Shown in pieces: positions 51,083-60,199 of a stretch of 64,000 nucleotides of DNA (position 1 is the first letter of the stretch; every line of letters begins with the position of its first letter). Origin of the DNA: Cedecea neteri (lineage in GTDB: Bacteria > Pseudomonadota > Gammaproteobacteria > Enterobacterales > Enterobacteriaceae). The notes beneath the pieces are model-generated. The model saw only the letters and a program-made list of their open reading frames with translations, was not told the origin of the DNA and searched no databases. Where the stretch lies: the NCBI RefSeq assembly GCF_000757825.1, contig NZ_CP009451.1, positions 4,340,001 to 4,404,000 on the forward strand, given 5' to 3'. A program made the translations under genes and the position numbers.

Positions 51083-53185
51083 ATGCCCCGACCCATCCCT
51101 CTCGAACGCTATCGCAACATTGGTATTTCCGCCCATATTGATGCCGGTAAAACAACTACGACCGAACGTATTTTGTTTTACACCGGCATGAGCCACAAAC
51201 TGGGCGAAGTTCACGATGGCGCAGCAACGACAGACTGGATGGCTCAGGAGCAAGAGCGCGGCATTACCATTACGTCCGCCGCGGTGAGCTGCTTCTGGCC
51301 GGGTATGGATCGCGGTTTTGAACCGCACCGTATCAACATCATCGACACGCCGGGACACGTGGACTTCACCATTGAGGTGGAGCGCTCCATGCGCGTACTG
51401 GACGGCGCCGTAATGGTTTATGACTCCGTGGGCGGCGTGCAGCCGCAGTCCGAAACCGTGTGGCGACAGGCGAATAAATACCGCGTGCCGCGGCTGGCCT
51501 TCGTCAACAAAATGGACCGTCCGGGAGCCGATTTCTTCCGCGTGGTGCAGATGATGATTGACCGCCTGAAGGCTAACCCGGTGCCGATTGTGATCCCCGT
51601 TGGTGCGGAGGATCACTTTACCGGCGTGGTGGATCTCATCAAAATGCGCGCCATTTTGTGGGACGACGCAACGCAGGGTATGACGTTCAGCTATGCGCCG
51701 GTGCCTGAAGATCTGCTGCAAACCGCGCAACAATGGCGGGAAAAAATGGTGTCCGCTGCGGCGGAGGCCAACGATGAGCTAATGGACAAATACCTGGAAA
51801 CCGGCGAGCTGAGCGAGGCGGAGATCGTTACCGGCCTGCGTGCCCGTACCATCTCCGGGGAAATACAGCCTATGCTGTGCGGCAGCGCGTTCAAAAACAA
51901 AGGCGTACAGCGCATGCTGGATGCGGTTGTTGAGCTGATGCCTTCCCCGCTCGACATTCCTTCTATTCAGGGCGTGGACGAAAAAGGCCAGACGATTGAA
52001 CGCCATGCCAACGACGACGAACCGTTCTCGGCGCTGGCTTTCAAGCTGATGACCGATCCGTACGTTGGCCAACTGACCTTTATCCGTGTTTATTCCGGCG
52101 TGCTGCGTAAAGGCGATTCGGTTTATAACCCGGTAAAAGGCAAAAAAGAGCGTATTGGCCGCATCGTGCAAATGCATGCGAACGACAGGCATGAGGTAGA
52201 CGAACTTCGCGCCGGTGATATCGCGGCCTGCGTAGGGCTGAAAGACGTTACCACGGGCGATACGCTAACCGACCCGAATGCGGTGATCACCCTTGAGCGG
52301 ATGGAGTTTCCCGAACCGGTAATTTCACTCGCTATCGAGCCGAAGACCAAGGCCGATCAGGAAAAAATGGGTATCGCACTGCAGCGGCTGGCGGCAGAAG
52401 ATCCCTCTTTCCGACTGCATACGGACGAGGAATCCGGCCAGACGATTATTTCCGGCATGGGCGAACTCCATCTGGAGATCATCGTTGACCGCATGAAGCG
52501 CGAGTTTGGCGTGGAGGCGAACATCGGTCGGCCTCAGGTTACCTATCGTGAAACGATCCGCAAGGCGGTGAAAGATGTTGAAGGTAAATTTGTGCGCCAG
52601 TCCGGCGGTAAAGGGCAGTACGGTCACGTGGTGCTGACGCTTGAGCCGCAGGAGCCGGGGAAAGGGTTTGTGTTTGAAGATGCGACCAAAGGGGGCGTGG
52701 TCCCGCGCGAGTACATTCCTTCCGTGGAGAAAGGCCTGCGCGAAGCCATGAACACCGGCGTGCTGGCCGGCTACCCGGTGGTGGACATCAAAGCCACGCT
52801 GACCTTTGGCTCTTACCATGACGTCGACTCTTCGGAAATGGCGTTCAGAATGGCGGCGATCTTTGGCTTCAAGGACGCCGTGCGCAAGGCAAATCCGGCT
52901 ATTCTGGAGCCGATCATGCACGTTGAGGTGGAAACGCCAGAAGAGTACGCCGGTAACATCATGGGCGATCTCTCTTCCCGTCGCGGCATGGTGCAGGGCA
53001 TGGAAGAACGTTTTGGCAGCCAGATAATCCGGGCCGATGTTCCGCTGGCGGAGATGTTTGGCTACTCCACCACGCTGCGGTCTATGTCTCAGGGCAGGGC
53101 GACCTACAGCATGGAGTTCCATCACTATGCTGAAGCGCCGCGCAACGTGGCAGACGACATTATTGCCAGCCGCGTAAAAGCTTAA
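51083..53185 (+). CDS. fusA2: Elongation factor G, additional paralogue (FusA2)
   Basis: A 700-residue translational GTPase with full EF-G architecture: G1 [13 protein letters not shown] (residues 17-29), G3 DTPGHVDF near 91, G4 NKMD near 145, domain II, domain III, domain IV with the tip sequence SYHDVDSSE near 575 and domain V ending in SRVKA. All GTPase motifs are intact, so it should be active. It lacks the rpsL-rpsG-tuf context of the housekeeping gene and is divergent from an ArsR-type regulator, so it is most likely an extra, regulated copy. Local differences from E. coli EF-G are many. Role (stress, antibiotic tolerance) is unknown. Confidence 0.9.
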   Translation: MPRPIPLERYRNIGISAHIDAGKTTTTERILFYTGMSHKLGEVHDGAATTDWMAQEQERGITITSAAVSCFWPGMDRGFEPHRINIIDTPGHVDFTIEVERSMRVLDGAVMVYDSVGGVQPQSETVWRQANKYRVPRLAFVNKMDRPGADFFRVVQMMIDRLKANPVPIVIPVGAEDHFTGVVDLIKMRAILWDDATQGMTFSYAPVPEDLLQTAQQWREKMVSAAAEANDELMDKYLETGELSEAEIVTGLRARTISGEIQPMLCGSAFKNKGVQRMLDAVVELMPSPLDIPSIQGVDEKGQTIERHANDDEPFSALAFKLMTDPYVGQLTFIRVYSGVLRKGDSVYNPVKGKKERIGRIVQMHANDRHEVDELRAGDIAACVGLKDVTTGDTLTDPNAVITLERMEFPEPVISLAIEPKTKADQEKMGIALQRLAAEDPSFRLHTDEESGQTIISGMGELHLEIIVDRMKREFGVEANIGRPQVTYRETIRKAVKDVEGKFVRQSGGKGQYGHVVLTLEPQEPGKGFVFEDATKGGVVPREYIPSVEKGLREAMNTGVLAGYPVVDIKATLTFGSYHDVDSSEMAFRMAAIFGFKDAVRKANPAILEPIMHVEVETPEEYAGNIMGDLSSRRGMVQGMEERFGSQIIRADVPLAEMFGYSTTLRSMSQGRATYSMEFHHYAEAPRNVADDIIASRVKA

Positions 53186-53194
53186 GCTGTACTC

Positions 53195-53227
53195 AAAATG
53201 GGCGAGGTTATCTCGCCCATTTTTTTA
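53195..53227 (+). terminator. Rho-independent terminator of fusA2
   Basis: Stem AAAATGGGCGAG facing CTCGCCCATTTT with a GTTAT loop and a T run. The A-rich left arm makes it potentially bidirectional. Confidence 0.92.
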
Positions 53228-53347
53228 TCTGCGAGTTAGTTCCCATCCGCTCTGCAACATCCCGTATACGTCAAAAAACACCTGAAGGCCGCTCGACCAT
53301 TCTGAATCAGAGTCATGTTCCGCTTCATTTTCACACAGATAATCCAC
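53225..53347 (-). CDS. Possible 40-residue small protein or gene remnant
   Basis: A GTG-initiated - strand frame ends right at the fusA2 terminator. The peptide is acidic then aromatic (CENEAEHDSDSEWSSG followed by LQVFFDVYGMLQSGWELTRR) and looks protein-like rather than random. No good ribosome site is visible and an in-frame stop lies seven codons further upstream. I do not recognise it; it may be the 3' remnant of a lost gene in this variable region. Confidence 0.25.
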   Translation of the reverse strand: MDYLCENEAEHDSDSEWSSGLQVFFDVYGMLQSGWELTRR

Positions 53348-53399
53348 GATATAGTCTTGTGTCTATATAGTATTTAACCTATATTGAAAAGGATGTCGT

Positions 53400-53774
53400 A
53401 TGTGGTCGATAAAAATGACGGATACGTTTGATGCCTGGTTTACGGCATCGGATGATGCAATCAAAGCCAGCGTCATCGCATCAATGGTGTTGCTGAAGAG
53501 CAGAGGACCTTTACTAAGCAGGCCTTACGCAGACACGGTGAGAGGTTCGCAATACGCCAACATGAAAGAGCTGCGCGTTCAGTGCAGAGGCGAACCATTA
53601 AGGCTATTTTTCGCTTTTGATATAAGACGTTGCGCCATCCTGCTGTGTGCTGGCAATAAGGCCGGAAACGAGAAACGATTTTATGATGTCATGATTCCTC
53701 GGGCCGATAAGGAATTTGCAGCTCACCTTAAACAGTTAACGGAAAAGGAGCAGATAGAATGGGTCGAACACTAG
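53400..53774 (+). CDS. RelE/HigB-type toxin (phage Gp49-like family)
   Basis: A 124-residue basic protein with the Gp49-like HigB signature: FDAWFTASDDAIKASVIASMVLL, the GPLLSRPYADTVRGSQYANMKELRVQ stretch, then PLRLFFAFDIRRCAILLCAGNKAG. Such toxins are ribosome-dependent mRNA interferases. AAAAGGA precedes the ATG, and AT-rich direct/inverted segments (TATAG repeats at 53350-53372) may be the operator. It overlaps the antitoxin gene by 16 bp, toxin first, the HigBA order. Confidence 0.87.
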   Translation: MWSIKMTDTFDAWFTASDDAIKASVIASMVLLKSRGPLLSRPYADTVRGSQYANMKELRVQCRGEPLRLFFAFDIRRCAILLCAGNKAGNEKRFYDVMIPRADKEFAAHLKQLTEKEQIEWVEH

Positions 53775-54061
53775 AAGAGCTACTTGCCACGGAAAAACCA
53801 GAAGTTGTCGCCGCCGCGCAGGCCATGGCCGATGAAATGCTGCTGAATATCCATCTGGCTGAGCTACGCGATCGGGTAAGGAAAACGCAGAACGAGATGG
53901 CGCAAAAGCTGGGCGTGAAGCAGCCGACCGTTGCCGAAATGGAAAAAAAAGGCCGTGATATCAAGCTATCCTCGCTCAAACGCTATGTCGAAGCGGCGGG
54001 CGGCAAGGTTCAGCTGGATGTTGAGCTACCGGACGGCTCTCACTTTAAAATTGCGCTCTAA
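53759..54061 (+). CDS. HigA-type XRE-family antitoxin
   Basis: A 100-residue protein with a helix-turn-helix at about residues 40-80 (RKTQNEMAQKLGVKQPTVAEMEKKG) and an N-terminal helix likely to contact the toxin. It overlaps the toxin gene, ensuring coupled translation, and should autoregulate the pair. The ending AAGGKVQLDVELPDG is typical of Gp49-associated antitoxins. Confidence 0.87.
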   Translation: MGRTLEELLATEKPEVVAAAQAMADEMLLNIHLAELRDRVRKTQNEMAQKLGVKQPTVAEMEKKGRDIKLSSLKRYVEAAGGKVQLDVELPDGSHFKIAL

Positions 54062-54107
54062 AGCTATTCGGGCAGGAAGACGGCCTATGCCGTCTCCGCC
54101 GGGTAAT

Positions 54108-54482
54108 CTATGCCTGCCCGGTTTCCTGCAAGTGACGCCACAGCACCTGTTCACCTTCACGACGGAAGATAACGGTAGACCAGCGCCCGGTAGTCGAGCC
54201 GTTCAGGGTCTGCGTCTCGCGGTAAAGCACGGCGGCACCGTACTGCCATTCGTCCAGCAGAGTAAGGTTATCGACTTCAATTGCCAGCCCTTCACGGCTG
54301 CCGCCGCTGGCGCTGAAAAAGCCGCAAAGCGCCGGGTAATCCAGCTTTGTACCGCTCAACGCGATCATCGAATAATCGTCAGAAAAGCGTGCCAAAATCG
54401 CCTCCAGCTCGCCCTGGCCCGCGCCAAGCCACTGCTCAATGGCAACATGGGCGTCAATCACCTCTTTAAACCAGATATTCAT
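54108..54482 (-). CDS. NTF2-like (SnoaL/DUF4440) family protein
   Basis: A 124-residue cone-shaped NTF2-fold protein: N-terminal helices (EVIDAHVAIEQWLG), FSDDYSMIALSGTKLDYPAL and a C-terminal sheet with GRWSTVIFRREGEQVLWRHLQET. Members are often small-molecule-binding or unknown enzymes. It starts 3 bp after the MFS gene stop, so the two form an operon. Specific role unknown. Confidence 0.75.
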   Translation of the reverse strand: MNIWFKEVIDAHVAIEQWLGAGQGELEAILARFSDDYSMIALSGTKLDYPALCGFFSASGGSREGLAIEVDNLTLLDEWQYGAAVLYRETQTLNGSTTGRWSTVIFRREGEQVLWRHLQETGQA

Positions 54483-54485
54483 CGC

Positions 54486-55862
54486 TCAGTGCTCCTTTTG
54501 GATAAGTTGATTTTTAATGTGCTGATTATTCAGCCGTAGATGATAAGCCAGCGGGGCAAGCGTCCCGGCGGCGGCAAGGCTAAAAGTAAAAAGGTAAGCG
54601 CGAGGGGCGGGCATCAACCCCTGTAATACGGCCAGCAGCAGGCTCAGCAGCGCCACGCCAAAGCAAAAGCTTAGCTGGCGATTAATGTTCCACAGCGCGC
54701 TGGCTTCGGGCATTGCCTCAGAAGCTATGGAGATAAAAGCGGTGCTCTGCGCCGTGCTGCTGGAAAGGCTCCCGCCCAGGCCCATCAGAATATAAGCCCC
54801 CACCAGCAGCGGAGTTTGCTCGCCGGAACTGACCTGCGCCAGCAGCAGGATCCCTGCAGCCTGAAGTAAGCCTCCGGCAGTAATCAGCGGGCGAGGGCCG
54901 AGGCGGTTAAACATCTTGCCGGTAAACGAAATTGCGACAAAAGAGGCCAGCGCCCAGGGTAGCATCAGCATGCCGGTTTGGGTGGCGGACAGGCTCAGCT
55001 GAGTTTGCAGATAGACGATGCTGACCAGGCTGGTGCCCATAAAAATGCCCGGAATGCATTGGTAAACGAACATCGCGTAGCGCAGCAGCGGGTCTGCCAG
55101 CAGCGGCAGGCTGAATAGAGGATAAGGGTGCCTGCCGTTCCGGCGAACGAACAGCCACAGAATAAGCGTGCCGGAGGCCAGTAACAGCAGCGCCGATAAA
55201 TGTGCCGCCGGTTTTCCGGCCTGGGTGACGCCCAACAAAATAGCAAACAGTCCGGCAGATCCCAGTATCAGCCCTTTGACGTCCAGCGGCCTGCGGGGAG
55301 TTTGTTGCCCGGTGGGTTTTAGCCACAGCCTGGCGAGCACTAACGTTAGCAGCGCCAGCGGCAGGCTCGACAAAAATATCCAGCGCCAGCCGAAAGACTC
55401 CACCAGCAGGCCGCCCGCCGTTGGCGAAAGCGCCGGAGCCAGCAGCGCCACCAGCATAATGGCTGATGAAAGTCTGGCCCGCTCGTGTACCGCAAAAAGC
55501 TGCCAGGTCAGCGCCTGGCCAACGGGGATCAGCAGCCCGCCGCCAACGCCCTGCAGAATACGCGCGGCGACCAGCGCCTCGAGGCCAGACGCGAGGCCGG
55601 ATGCCAGCGTACCCAGCGTAAATAGCGCAAGTGAAAGCATAAACAGGCGTTTGGCGCCCAGGCGCTGCGTCAGCCACGCGCTGCAGGGAATAACCAGCGT
55701 CAGGCCGCAAAGATAGCCGTGGCTTATCCACGCCAGTTCGGTGACCGGCGCATTAAGCTCCCTGCCCATTTCAGGCCAGGCGACGTTGGAGATAAACATA
55801 TTGATCAGGTCGAGAAAAAAGCCGAGCAGATAAACGGCAGCAACCCTGTAGCGGTAAGGCAT
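54486..55862 (-). CDS. MFS transporter, DHA2-like drug exporter
   Basis: A 458-residue inner-membrane protein with about 14 hydrophobic segments. Motif A-like region WLTQRLGAKRLFMLSLALFTLG and motif C-like ILQGVGGGLLIPVGQ (near residue 105) plus SPTAGGLLVESFGWRWIF are typical of EmrB/QacA-type proton antiporters. A divergent LysR regulator starts 110 bp away and probably controls it. Substrate unknown. Confidence 0.87.
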   Translation of the reverse strand: MPYRYRVAAVYLLGFFLDLINMFISNVAWPEMGRELNAPVTELAWISHGYLCGLTLVIPCSAWLTQRLGAKRLFMLSLALFTLGTLASGLASGLEALVAARILQGVGGGLLIPVGQALTWQLFAVHERARLSSAIMLVALLAPALSPTAGGLLVESFGWRWIFLSSLPLALLTLVLARLWLKPTGQQTPRRPLDVKGLILGSAGLFAILLGVTQAGKPAAHLSALLLLASGTLILWLFVRRNGRHPYPLFSLPLLADPLLRYAMFVYQCIPGIFMGTSLVSIVYLQTQLSLSATQTGMLMLPWALASFVAISFTGKMFNRLGPRPLITAGGLLQAAGILLLAQVSSGEQTPLLVGAYILMGLGGSLSSSTAQSTAFISIASEAMPEASALWNINRQLSFCFGVALLSLLLAVLQGLMPAPRAYLFTFSLAAAGTLAPLAYHLRLNNQHIKNQLIQKEH

Positions 55863-55972
55863 AACGGTTCTCGTGAAAAAGAAAAGGTGATTTCAGCAGG
55901 TTCGGCCGGGCGGATAAATCCTGTTGCGGCTGATACACTGTCAAAAATAATTTGATAATCAGGCGAATTAGC

Positions 55973-56872
55973 ATGCTGAACTTACAGCGAGTGGCGCAGT
56001 TTGTGGCCGTGGTGGAGGCCGGGGGCTTTACCGCCGCGGCGCAATCAGCGCAGCAAACTAAGGCGGTGATAAGCTTTAACGTTCGCCAGCTTGAGGCGGA
56101 GCTTGGCGTTTCGCTTCTCGTGCGCTCCACGCGCCGCGTGGCGTTAACCCAGGCGGGCGAGGTGTTTTACCAGCGTGCTTTACAGCTCTTAAGAGAAAGC
56201 GAAGCGCTGGTTGAAGACGTTCAGGGGCACCACGGAGGATTTTCGGGCGAGCTGAGTATTTCGACGACGCCGGAATACGGCCAGGCAAAGGTCATTCCCG
56301 CCCTGAGCGCCTTCGGCAGGCTGCATCCCGGGCTGACTATCCGGCATGAGTCCTCTTCTGCTCCGGTTAACCTAATCTCCGGGCAGTTTGACGTTGCTAT
56401 CCGCCTCGGCAAGCTGGTGGATTCCTCTTACCGCGCCGCGCTGATAGAGCGCTTTGAGATTGTGGCAGTTGCCGCCCCGCAGTGGATCGAACGCAACCCG
56501 ATCGGCAGTCTGGAAGCCCTGGCCGAAGCGGAATGGGTTATTCATCGTCGGCTGCCAACGCCGAGAGAATGGCAGGTTATTGGGCGTGACCAGGAAACGC
56601 GAGATCTTACGATTACCGGGCCAGCACGCTTTATGACCGACACGGCGGCAGCGCTAATGGCCTTTGTGGTGCAGGGCTGCGGCGTGGGTTTACTGCCCGA
56701 ATGGCTGGTGCGAAACGCGATAGAACGCGGTGAACTTCAGTACGTACTGCCTGAATATCGTTTCCCCTCCCAGGGGATTTATGCGGTTTACCCAAATACC
56801 CGGCACGTTCCGGCGAAGGTGCGTGCGCTGATAGATTTTTTACAGGACTGGGAAAGTAACAGACCCGCTTAG
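55973..56872 (+). CDS. LysR-family transcriptional regulator
   Basis: A 299-residue LysR protein, CrgA/DsdC-like subgroup. N-terminal HTH: NLQRVAQFVAVVEAGGFTAAAQ; then VRSTRRVALTQAGEVFYQR; the effector domain spans about residues 90-295. The ATG at 55973 with AGGCG upstream was chosen over a TTG at 55952. Divergent from the MFS exporter, so the likely regulator of it. Its TAG stop lies inside a terminator hairpin. Confidence 0.88.
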   Translation: MLNLQRVAQFVAVVEAGGFTAAAQSAQQTKAVISFNVRQLEAELGVSLLVRSTRRVALTQAGEVFYQRALQLLRESEALVEDVQGHHGGFSGELSISTTPEYGQAKVIPALSAFGRLHPGLTIRHESSSAPVNLISGQFDVAIRLGKLVDSSYRAALIERFEIVAVAAPQWIERNPIGSLEALAEAEWVIHRRLPTPREWQVIGRDQETRDLTITGPARFMTDTAAALMAFVVQGCGVGLLPEWLVRNAIERGELQYVLPEYRFPSQGIYAVYPNTRHVPAKVRALIDFLQDWESNRPA

Positions 56873-56885
56873 CGGGTCCGTTTTT
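56862..56885 (+). terminator. Terminator overlapping the LysR stop codon
   Basis: GACCCGCT facing AGCGGGTC followed by CGTTTTT; the LysR stop TAG (56870-56872) is in the loop and right arm. Confidence 0.8.
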
Positions 56886-56889
56886 AGGC

Positions 56890-58416
56890 TTACAAAGCTT
56901 TTTGAGCCTTGCCCTGCAAGGTTACAGCCGCTGGCGCAGATGAGATCCCCGGCAGCTCAATCTTCAGGCCGAAGGTCAGCAGCGAATACATCACGCCGCC
57001 GGTCAGCATCGAGACAATCACACCCAGGTTCGCGGTGGCAAAGACGCTATGGCGGGTCTCTTCCGTCAGCAGGAAACCGACCACATGCGCGATATACGGG
57101 TCGCCCGAGGTAATCGTGCCCAGGCCCACAAACGTTGCCACGCCCAGCGAAAGCAGCGCCGTCCAGCGGCCATCTCTGCCACCAAAACCCGCCTTGTTCG
57201 CCATCGCCACATCCCAGCCCAGACGCTTCTGGCGCAGGAAGTCGATTAGCTGAATCGCCCCGGCGGAGCCAATCACCACCGAGATAGAGGCCAGGAATGA
57301 CTGGAAGGTCGCGAGGAACGAGTCAGAAATAAACATCAGGTAGAACGCGCCGAAGCCTATGATGGCCGCGTTCAGCGTGGTGGTCGTGGCGCGGCTGGCG
57401 GGAATACCCAGCGCCAGTAATGCCAGGCCGGAACTGTACACGCCGGTAATCGCAGCCGCCAGCAGCGAAACGATAATCACGATGGAAAACGGTACGTAGA
57501 ACCAAAACGGCAGCAGGTTAGTCAGCGAGGCGATAGGCGACTGCGCCGCAGCTGCGCTCAGCTCCGGGTTACTGTCGGCCAGAAAAGCGCCCAACACCAG
57601 CAGAATGCTTACCGGCAGGGAAATCCCCGTTGTCGTCCAGAAAATAACTTTTGAGGCCTGCGTTTTCTTCGGCAGATAGCGCGCGAAGTCGCCGCCGTAG
57701 TTCAGGAAGCCCAGGCCCACCATGGTCATCGCCATCACCACGCCGCCGATCCAGGTCAGCAGATCGCCGTGCGCGGCGCTCTGGCCCAGCTTTTCCCAGT
57801 GAATATGCGGCAGCATCAGGAAGATAAAAATGATGCTCATAAACCCGGTCAGCCACGCGATGTATTTCTCGACCTTCATGATCAGCTGGTGGCCATAAAT
57901 GGCGACCGACATGGTCAGCGCCAGGCTGACGATAAACCAGCCGAGAATGCAGACCAGCGTTGGTTTGCCGTCCGCCAGCGCAAACGCCGCGGGCCAGAGT
58001 TTGGCAAACAGCGCCGCGCCGGTGGACGAGGCGAGGGTAATAATGGTGATTTTCCAGCCCATGTTGGAGATATAGGCAAACAGCGTCGGGAATTTATTGC
58101 CATGATAGCCGAAGCAGAAACGGGTCTGGGTCAGCGTCGGCAGGCCGGTTCTTGGCCCGCCCACCGCCAGCACGCCGACCAGGCAGCAGGAAAGCAGGTA
58201 GCCGAGAATCCCGGCGGCGATCGCCTGCCAGACGCTCAGGCCCAGCGAGTAAACGTAAATCCCGTAGGTCATCCCCAGAATGGAGACGTTCCAGGAGAAC
58301 CAAATCGGGAACAGCCCCGAAGGTTTGCCGTAACGTTCAGCTTCGGGCACGGCATTGACGCCGTTTGATTCAACTTTTATGCCGCCAGAGGCCGGCTGGT
58401 GTGTAGAGTTTGTCAT
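56890..58416 (-). CDS. NCS1-family nucleobase permease (CodB-like)
   Basis: A 508-residue polytopic permease with about 12 membrane helices. The N-terminal FPIWFSWNVSILGMTYGIYVYSLG and GGPRTGLPTLTQTRFCFGYHGNK are hallmarks of nucleobase:cation symporter-1 proteins that import cytosine, purines or related compounds. It lies 22 bp after a purine-nucleoside-phosphorylase-like gene, so it may move the base or nucleoside acted on there. Confidence 0.87.
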   Translation of the reverse strand: MTNSTHQPASGGIKVESNGVNAVPEAERYGKPSGLFPIWFSWNVSILGMTYGIYVYSLGLSVWQAIAAGILGYLLSCCLVGVLAVGGPRTGLPTLTQTRFCFGYHGNKFPTLFAYISNMGWKITIITLASSTGAALFAKLWPAAFALADGKPTLVCILGWFIVSLALTMSVAIYGHQLIMKVEKYIAWLTGFMSIIFIFLMLPHIHWEKLGQSAAHGDLLTWIGGVVMAMTMVGLGFLNYGGDFARYLPKKTQASKVIFWTTTGISLPVSILLVLGAFLADSNPELSAAAAQSPIASLTNLLPFWFYVPFSIVIIVSLLAAAITGVYSSGLALLALGIPASRATTTTLNAAIIGFGAFYLMFISDSFLATFQSFLASISVVIGSAGAIQLIDFLRQKRLGWDVAMANKAGFGGRDGRWTALLSLGVATFVGLGTITSGDPYIAHVVGFLLTEETRHSVFATANLGVIVSMLTGGVMYSLLTFGLKIELPGISSAPAAVTLQGKAQKAL

Positions 58417-58438
58417 CGGAGAACCCTTATGGGAGAAA

Positions 58439-59149
58439 TCAATCGCAGAGAATTGCGGTTTCTAAAGCGAGCTCAATCATTTTGTCTAACGTGTTTTGGA
58501 GTTCTTCTGCCGTCGGCTCTTCCCCCGTAACGCTGCTTACGCAGGCCGTTAGCAGGCTCAGGGCTTTGGCGCGGTACTGCGCGGCGATAGTGAATAGCGC
58601 CGAGGTTTCCATTTCCACCGCAAGGATGTTCATCTTTTTGAGGGCAGGGAGCATGCCTTCGGGTTTGTCGTACAGCAGGTCGTTGGTGAAGGTGTTGCCG
58701 AACTGGGTCGGAATATTATTTTGCTCAGCCGCCATCCAGCAGCGGCGCAGTAGGTCAAAGTCCGGCACGGCCGCGTAGTCATAGCCGCCAAAGCGGTCGC
58801 GGTTTACCGAAGAGGACGTCCCCGCGCCGGTGGCGACAATCACGTGGCGCATATCCACGCTTTCATCCACCGCGCCACAGGTGCCGATGCGAATAAGCTG
58901 CTTAACGCCAAACGCGTTGATCAATTCATGGACGTAAATCGAAACGGACGGAATGCCCATCCCGTGCGCCATCACGGAAAGACGCTTGCCTTTGTAATAG
59001 CCGGTAAAGCCGAACATATTGCGGGTATCGCACACGCGCTTTGCATCGGTTAAATAAGTCTGCGCGATGTACTGCGCGCGCAGCGGGTCGCCGGGCATGA
59101 TCACGGTTTCGGCAAAGTCGCCTGGGTTGGCGTTAATATGTGGCGTCAT
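58439..59149 (-). CDS. DeoD-type purine nucleoside phosphorylase paralogue with altered active site
   Basis: A 236-residue hexameric-PNP-family protein. It keeps the N-terminal TPHINANPGDFAE, the phosphate loop VIMPGDPLRAQYIA, RIGTCGAVDES near residue 87 and the ribose-binding AVEMETSALF near 179. By eye alignment to E. coli DeoD, the catalytic Asp204 (SDHI) is Val and Arg217 is Leu, in the stretch ALSLLTACVSSVTGEE. Loss of this acid/base pair suggests altered base specificity or a different reaction. First gene of an operon with the NCS1 permease. Confidence 0.85.
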   Translation of the reverse strand: MTPHINANPGDFAETVIMPGDPLRAQYIAQTYLTDAKRVCDTRNMFGFTGYYKGKRLSVMAHGMGIPSVSIYVHELINAFGVKQLIRIGTCGAVDESVDMRHVIVATGAGTSSSVNRDRFGGYDYAAVPDFDLLRRCWMAAEQNNIPTQFGNTFTNDLLYDKPEGMLPALKKMNILAVEMETSALFTIAAQYRAKALSLLTACVSSVTGEEPTAEELQNTLDKMIELALETAILCD

Positions 59150-59445
59150 CAGACGATCTCCTGGCTGGTTTCATGCCGCTAAGATAGAAACCCCGTCGCT
59201 TGCAGAAAAAGGCAAATGTCCGACCGGACTGACGGCGATCACAAAATTGATTTTTGCCCTGGCAAGAAAAGAGAAACGCCAGGGCTGGCAAGGGATGAGT
59301 AAAACGCGGAGTATTGACAATACCGAGGGACGATAGTTAATCTCAGCCGCCTTTTTCACCGCAGAGTCTGGTGAAACAGGCAATACTTGACGAGTTAGTG
59401 ACCTTATTTTGCTGCGTGGCAGCCCTGCCGGAGAGCGACAACACC
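59150..59445. other. Divergent regulatory region between PNP-like gene and Crp-family regulator
   Basis: Nearly 300 bp without an assured gene. If the regulator starts at GTG 59371, the region shortens to 221 bp. Promoters for both directions must lie here; I see no clear CRP-type TGTGA-N6-TCACA site. Confidence 0.35.
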
Positions 59446-60114
59446 ATGAATATTATTCAGCAGTTCGCTCAGCGCGGGCACCAGATCCTGCGCGATGCCG
59501 TGTACGCCGCGCCGCTTAAAACCAAAGAGATCGGCCCCGACGAATTTATTCTGCGTCAGGGCGAAGAGATCAAAGCGCTTTACTGGATAACGCTCGGCGA
59601 GTACACCATGCACTACAACGCCGAAAACGGGAAAGCGTTCAGCCTGGGGCAGCGCTTCGTCAGCGATACCATCATCGGCGAAATTGAATATCTGACCCAC
59701 ACGCCGAGCCAGTTCTCGGTCGTGGCCCACGACACCATGGCGGTAAAAGTCATCCCGCTGGCGATGATGGACACCATCCTGACCAGCCACGCGGAAGTCG
59801 GCGTCTGGCTCAGCCAGCTGCTTTCCACCAGCTACCAGCGCGGGATGGCGAGAACCATGGAACGCTTCCTGCAGCCGCTGGTGTTTAACATCGTGGCCGA
59901 CCTGTATGAACGCCATCAGCAGAACAAGCCGCTGGTGGACTTCTCGCAGGTGTCCCGCGAGGCCGAACGTTTTGGCTGCTCTGAAAGAACCTACCGCCGC
60001 GTCATTAATCAACTGATAGAAGAGCAGTACATTCAGAAAGTGGCCCATGAGTACGTGATTTGCGACATAGAGAAATTCCGCCAGGTGCTGACCCATCCAG
60101 GGCGCATTGGCTAG
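59446..60114 (+). CDS. Crp/Fnr-family transcriptional regulator (YeiL-like)
   Basis: A regulator of 222 residues if the ATG at 59446 is used (GGAGAG ten bases upstream); GTG at 59371 would give 247. The cyclic-nucleotide-binding-like beta-roll spans about residues 20-125 (ILRQGEEIKALYWITLGEYTM, IIGEIEYLTHTPSQFS) and the C-terminal HTH contains GCSERTYRRVINQLIEEQYIQ. The cAMP-contact arginine of CRP is not obvious. It is divergent from the PNP-like/permease operon and is probably its regulator; general layout resembles YeiL, which also sits by nucleoside genes in E. coli. Confidence 0.82.
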   Translation: MNIIQQFAQRGHQILRDAVYAAPLKTKEIGPDEFILRQGEEIKALYWITLGEYTMHYNAENGKAFSLGQRFVSDTIIGEIEYLTHTPSQFSVVAHDTMAVKVIPLAMMDTILTSHAEVGVWLSQLLSTSYQRGMARTMERFLQPLVFNIVADLYERHQQNKPLVDFSQVSREAERFGCSERTYRRVINQLIEEQYIQKVAHEYVICDIEKFRQVLTHPGRIG

Positions 60115-60199
60115 CAAAATTTATGTAGCAAACGGCTAAAAAACCGGGAAAAAACGGTGATAGACTCCGGCAATACATCATCCGCAAGGGAGTAGGGCT

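Noticed and set aside
53225..53399. Third component of the toxin-antitoxin system on the - strand
   Set aside because: The short frame has no HTH or ribosome site and converges on fusA2, so linking it to the toxin pair is unsupported.
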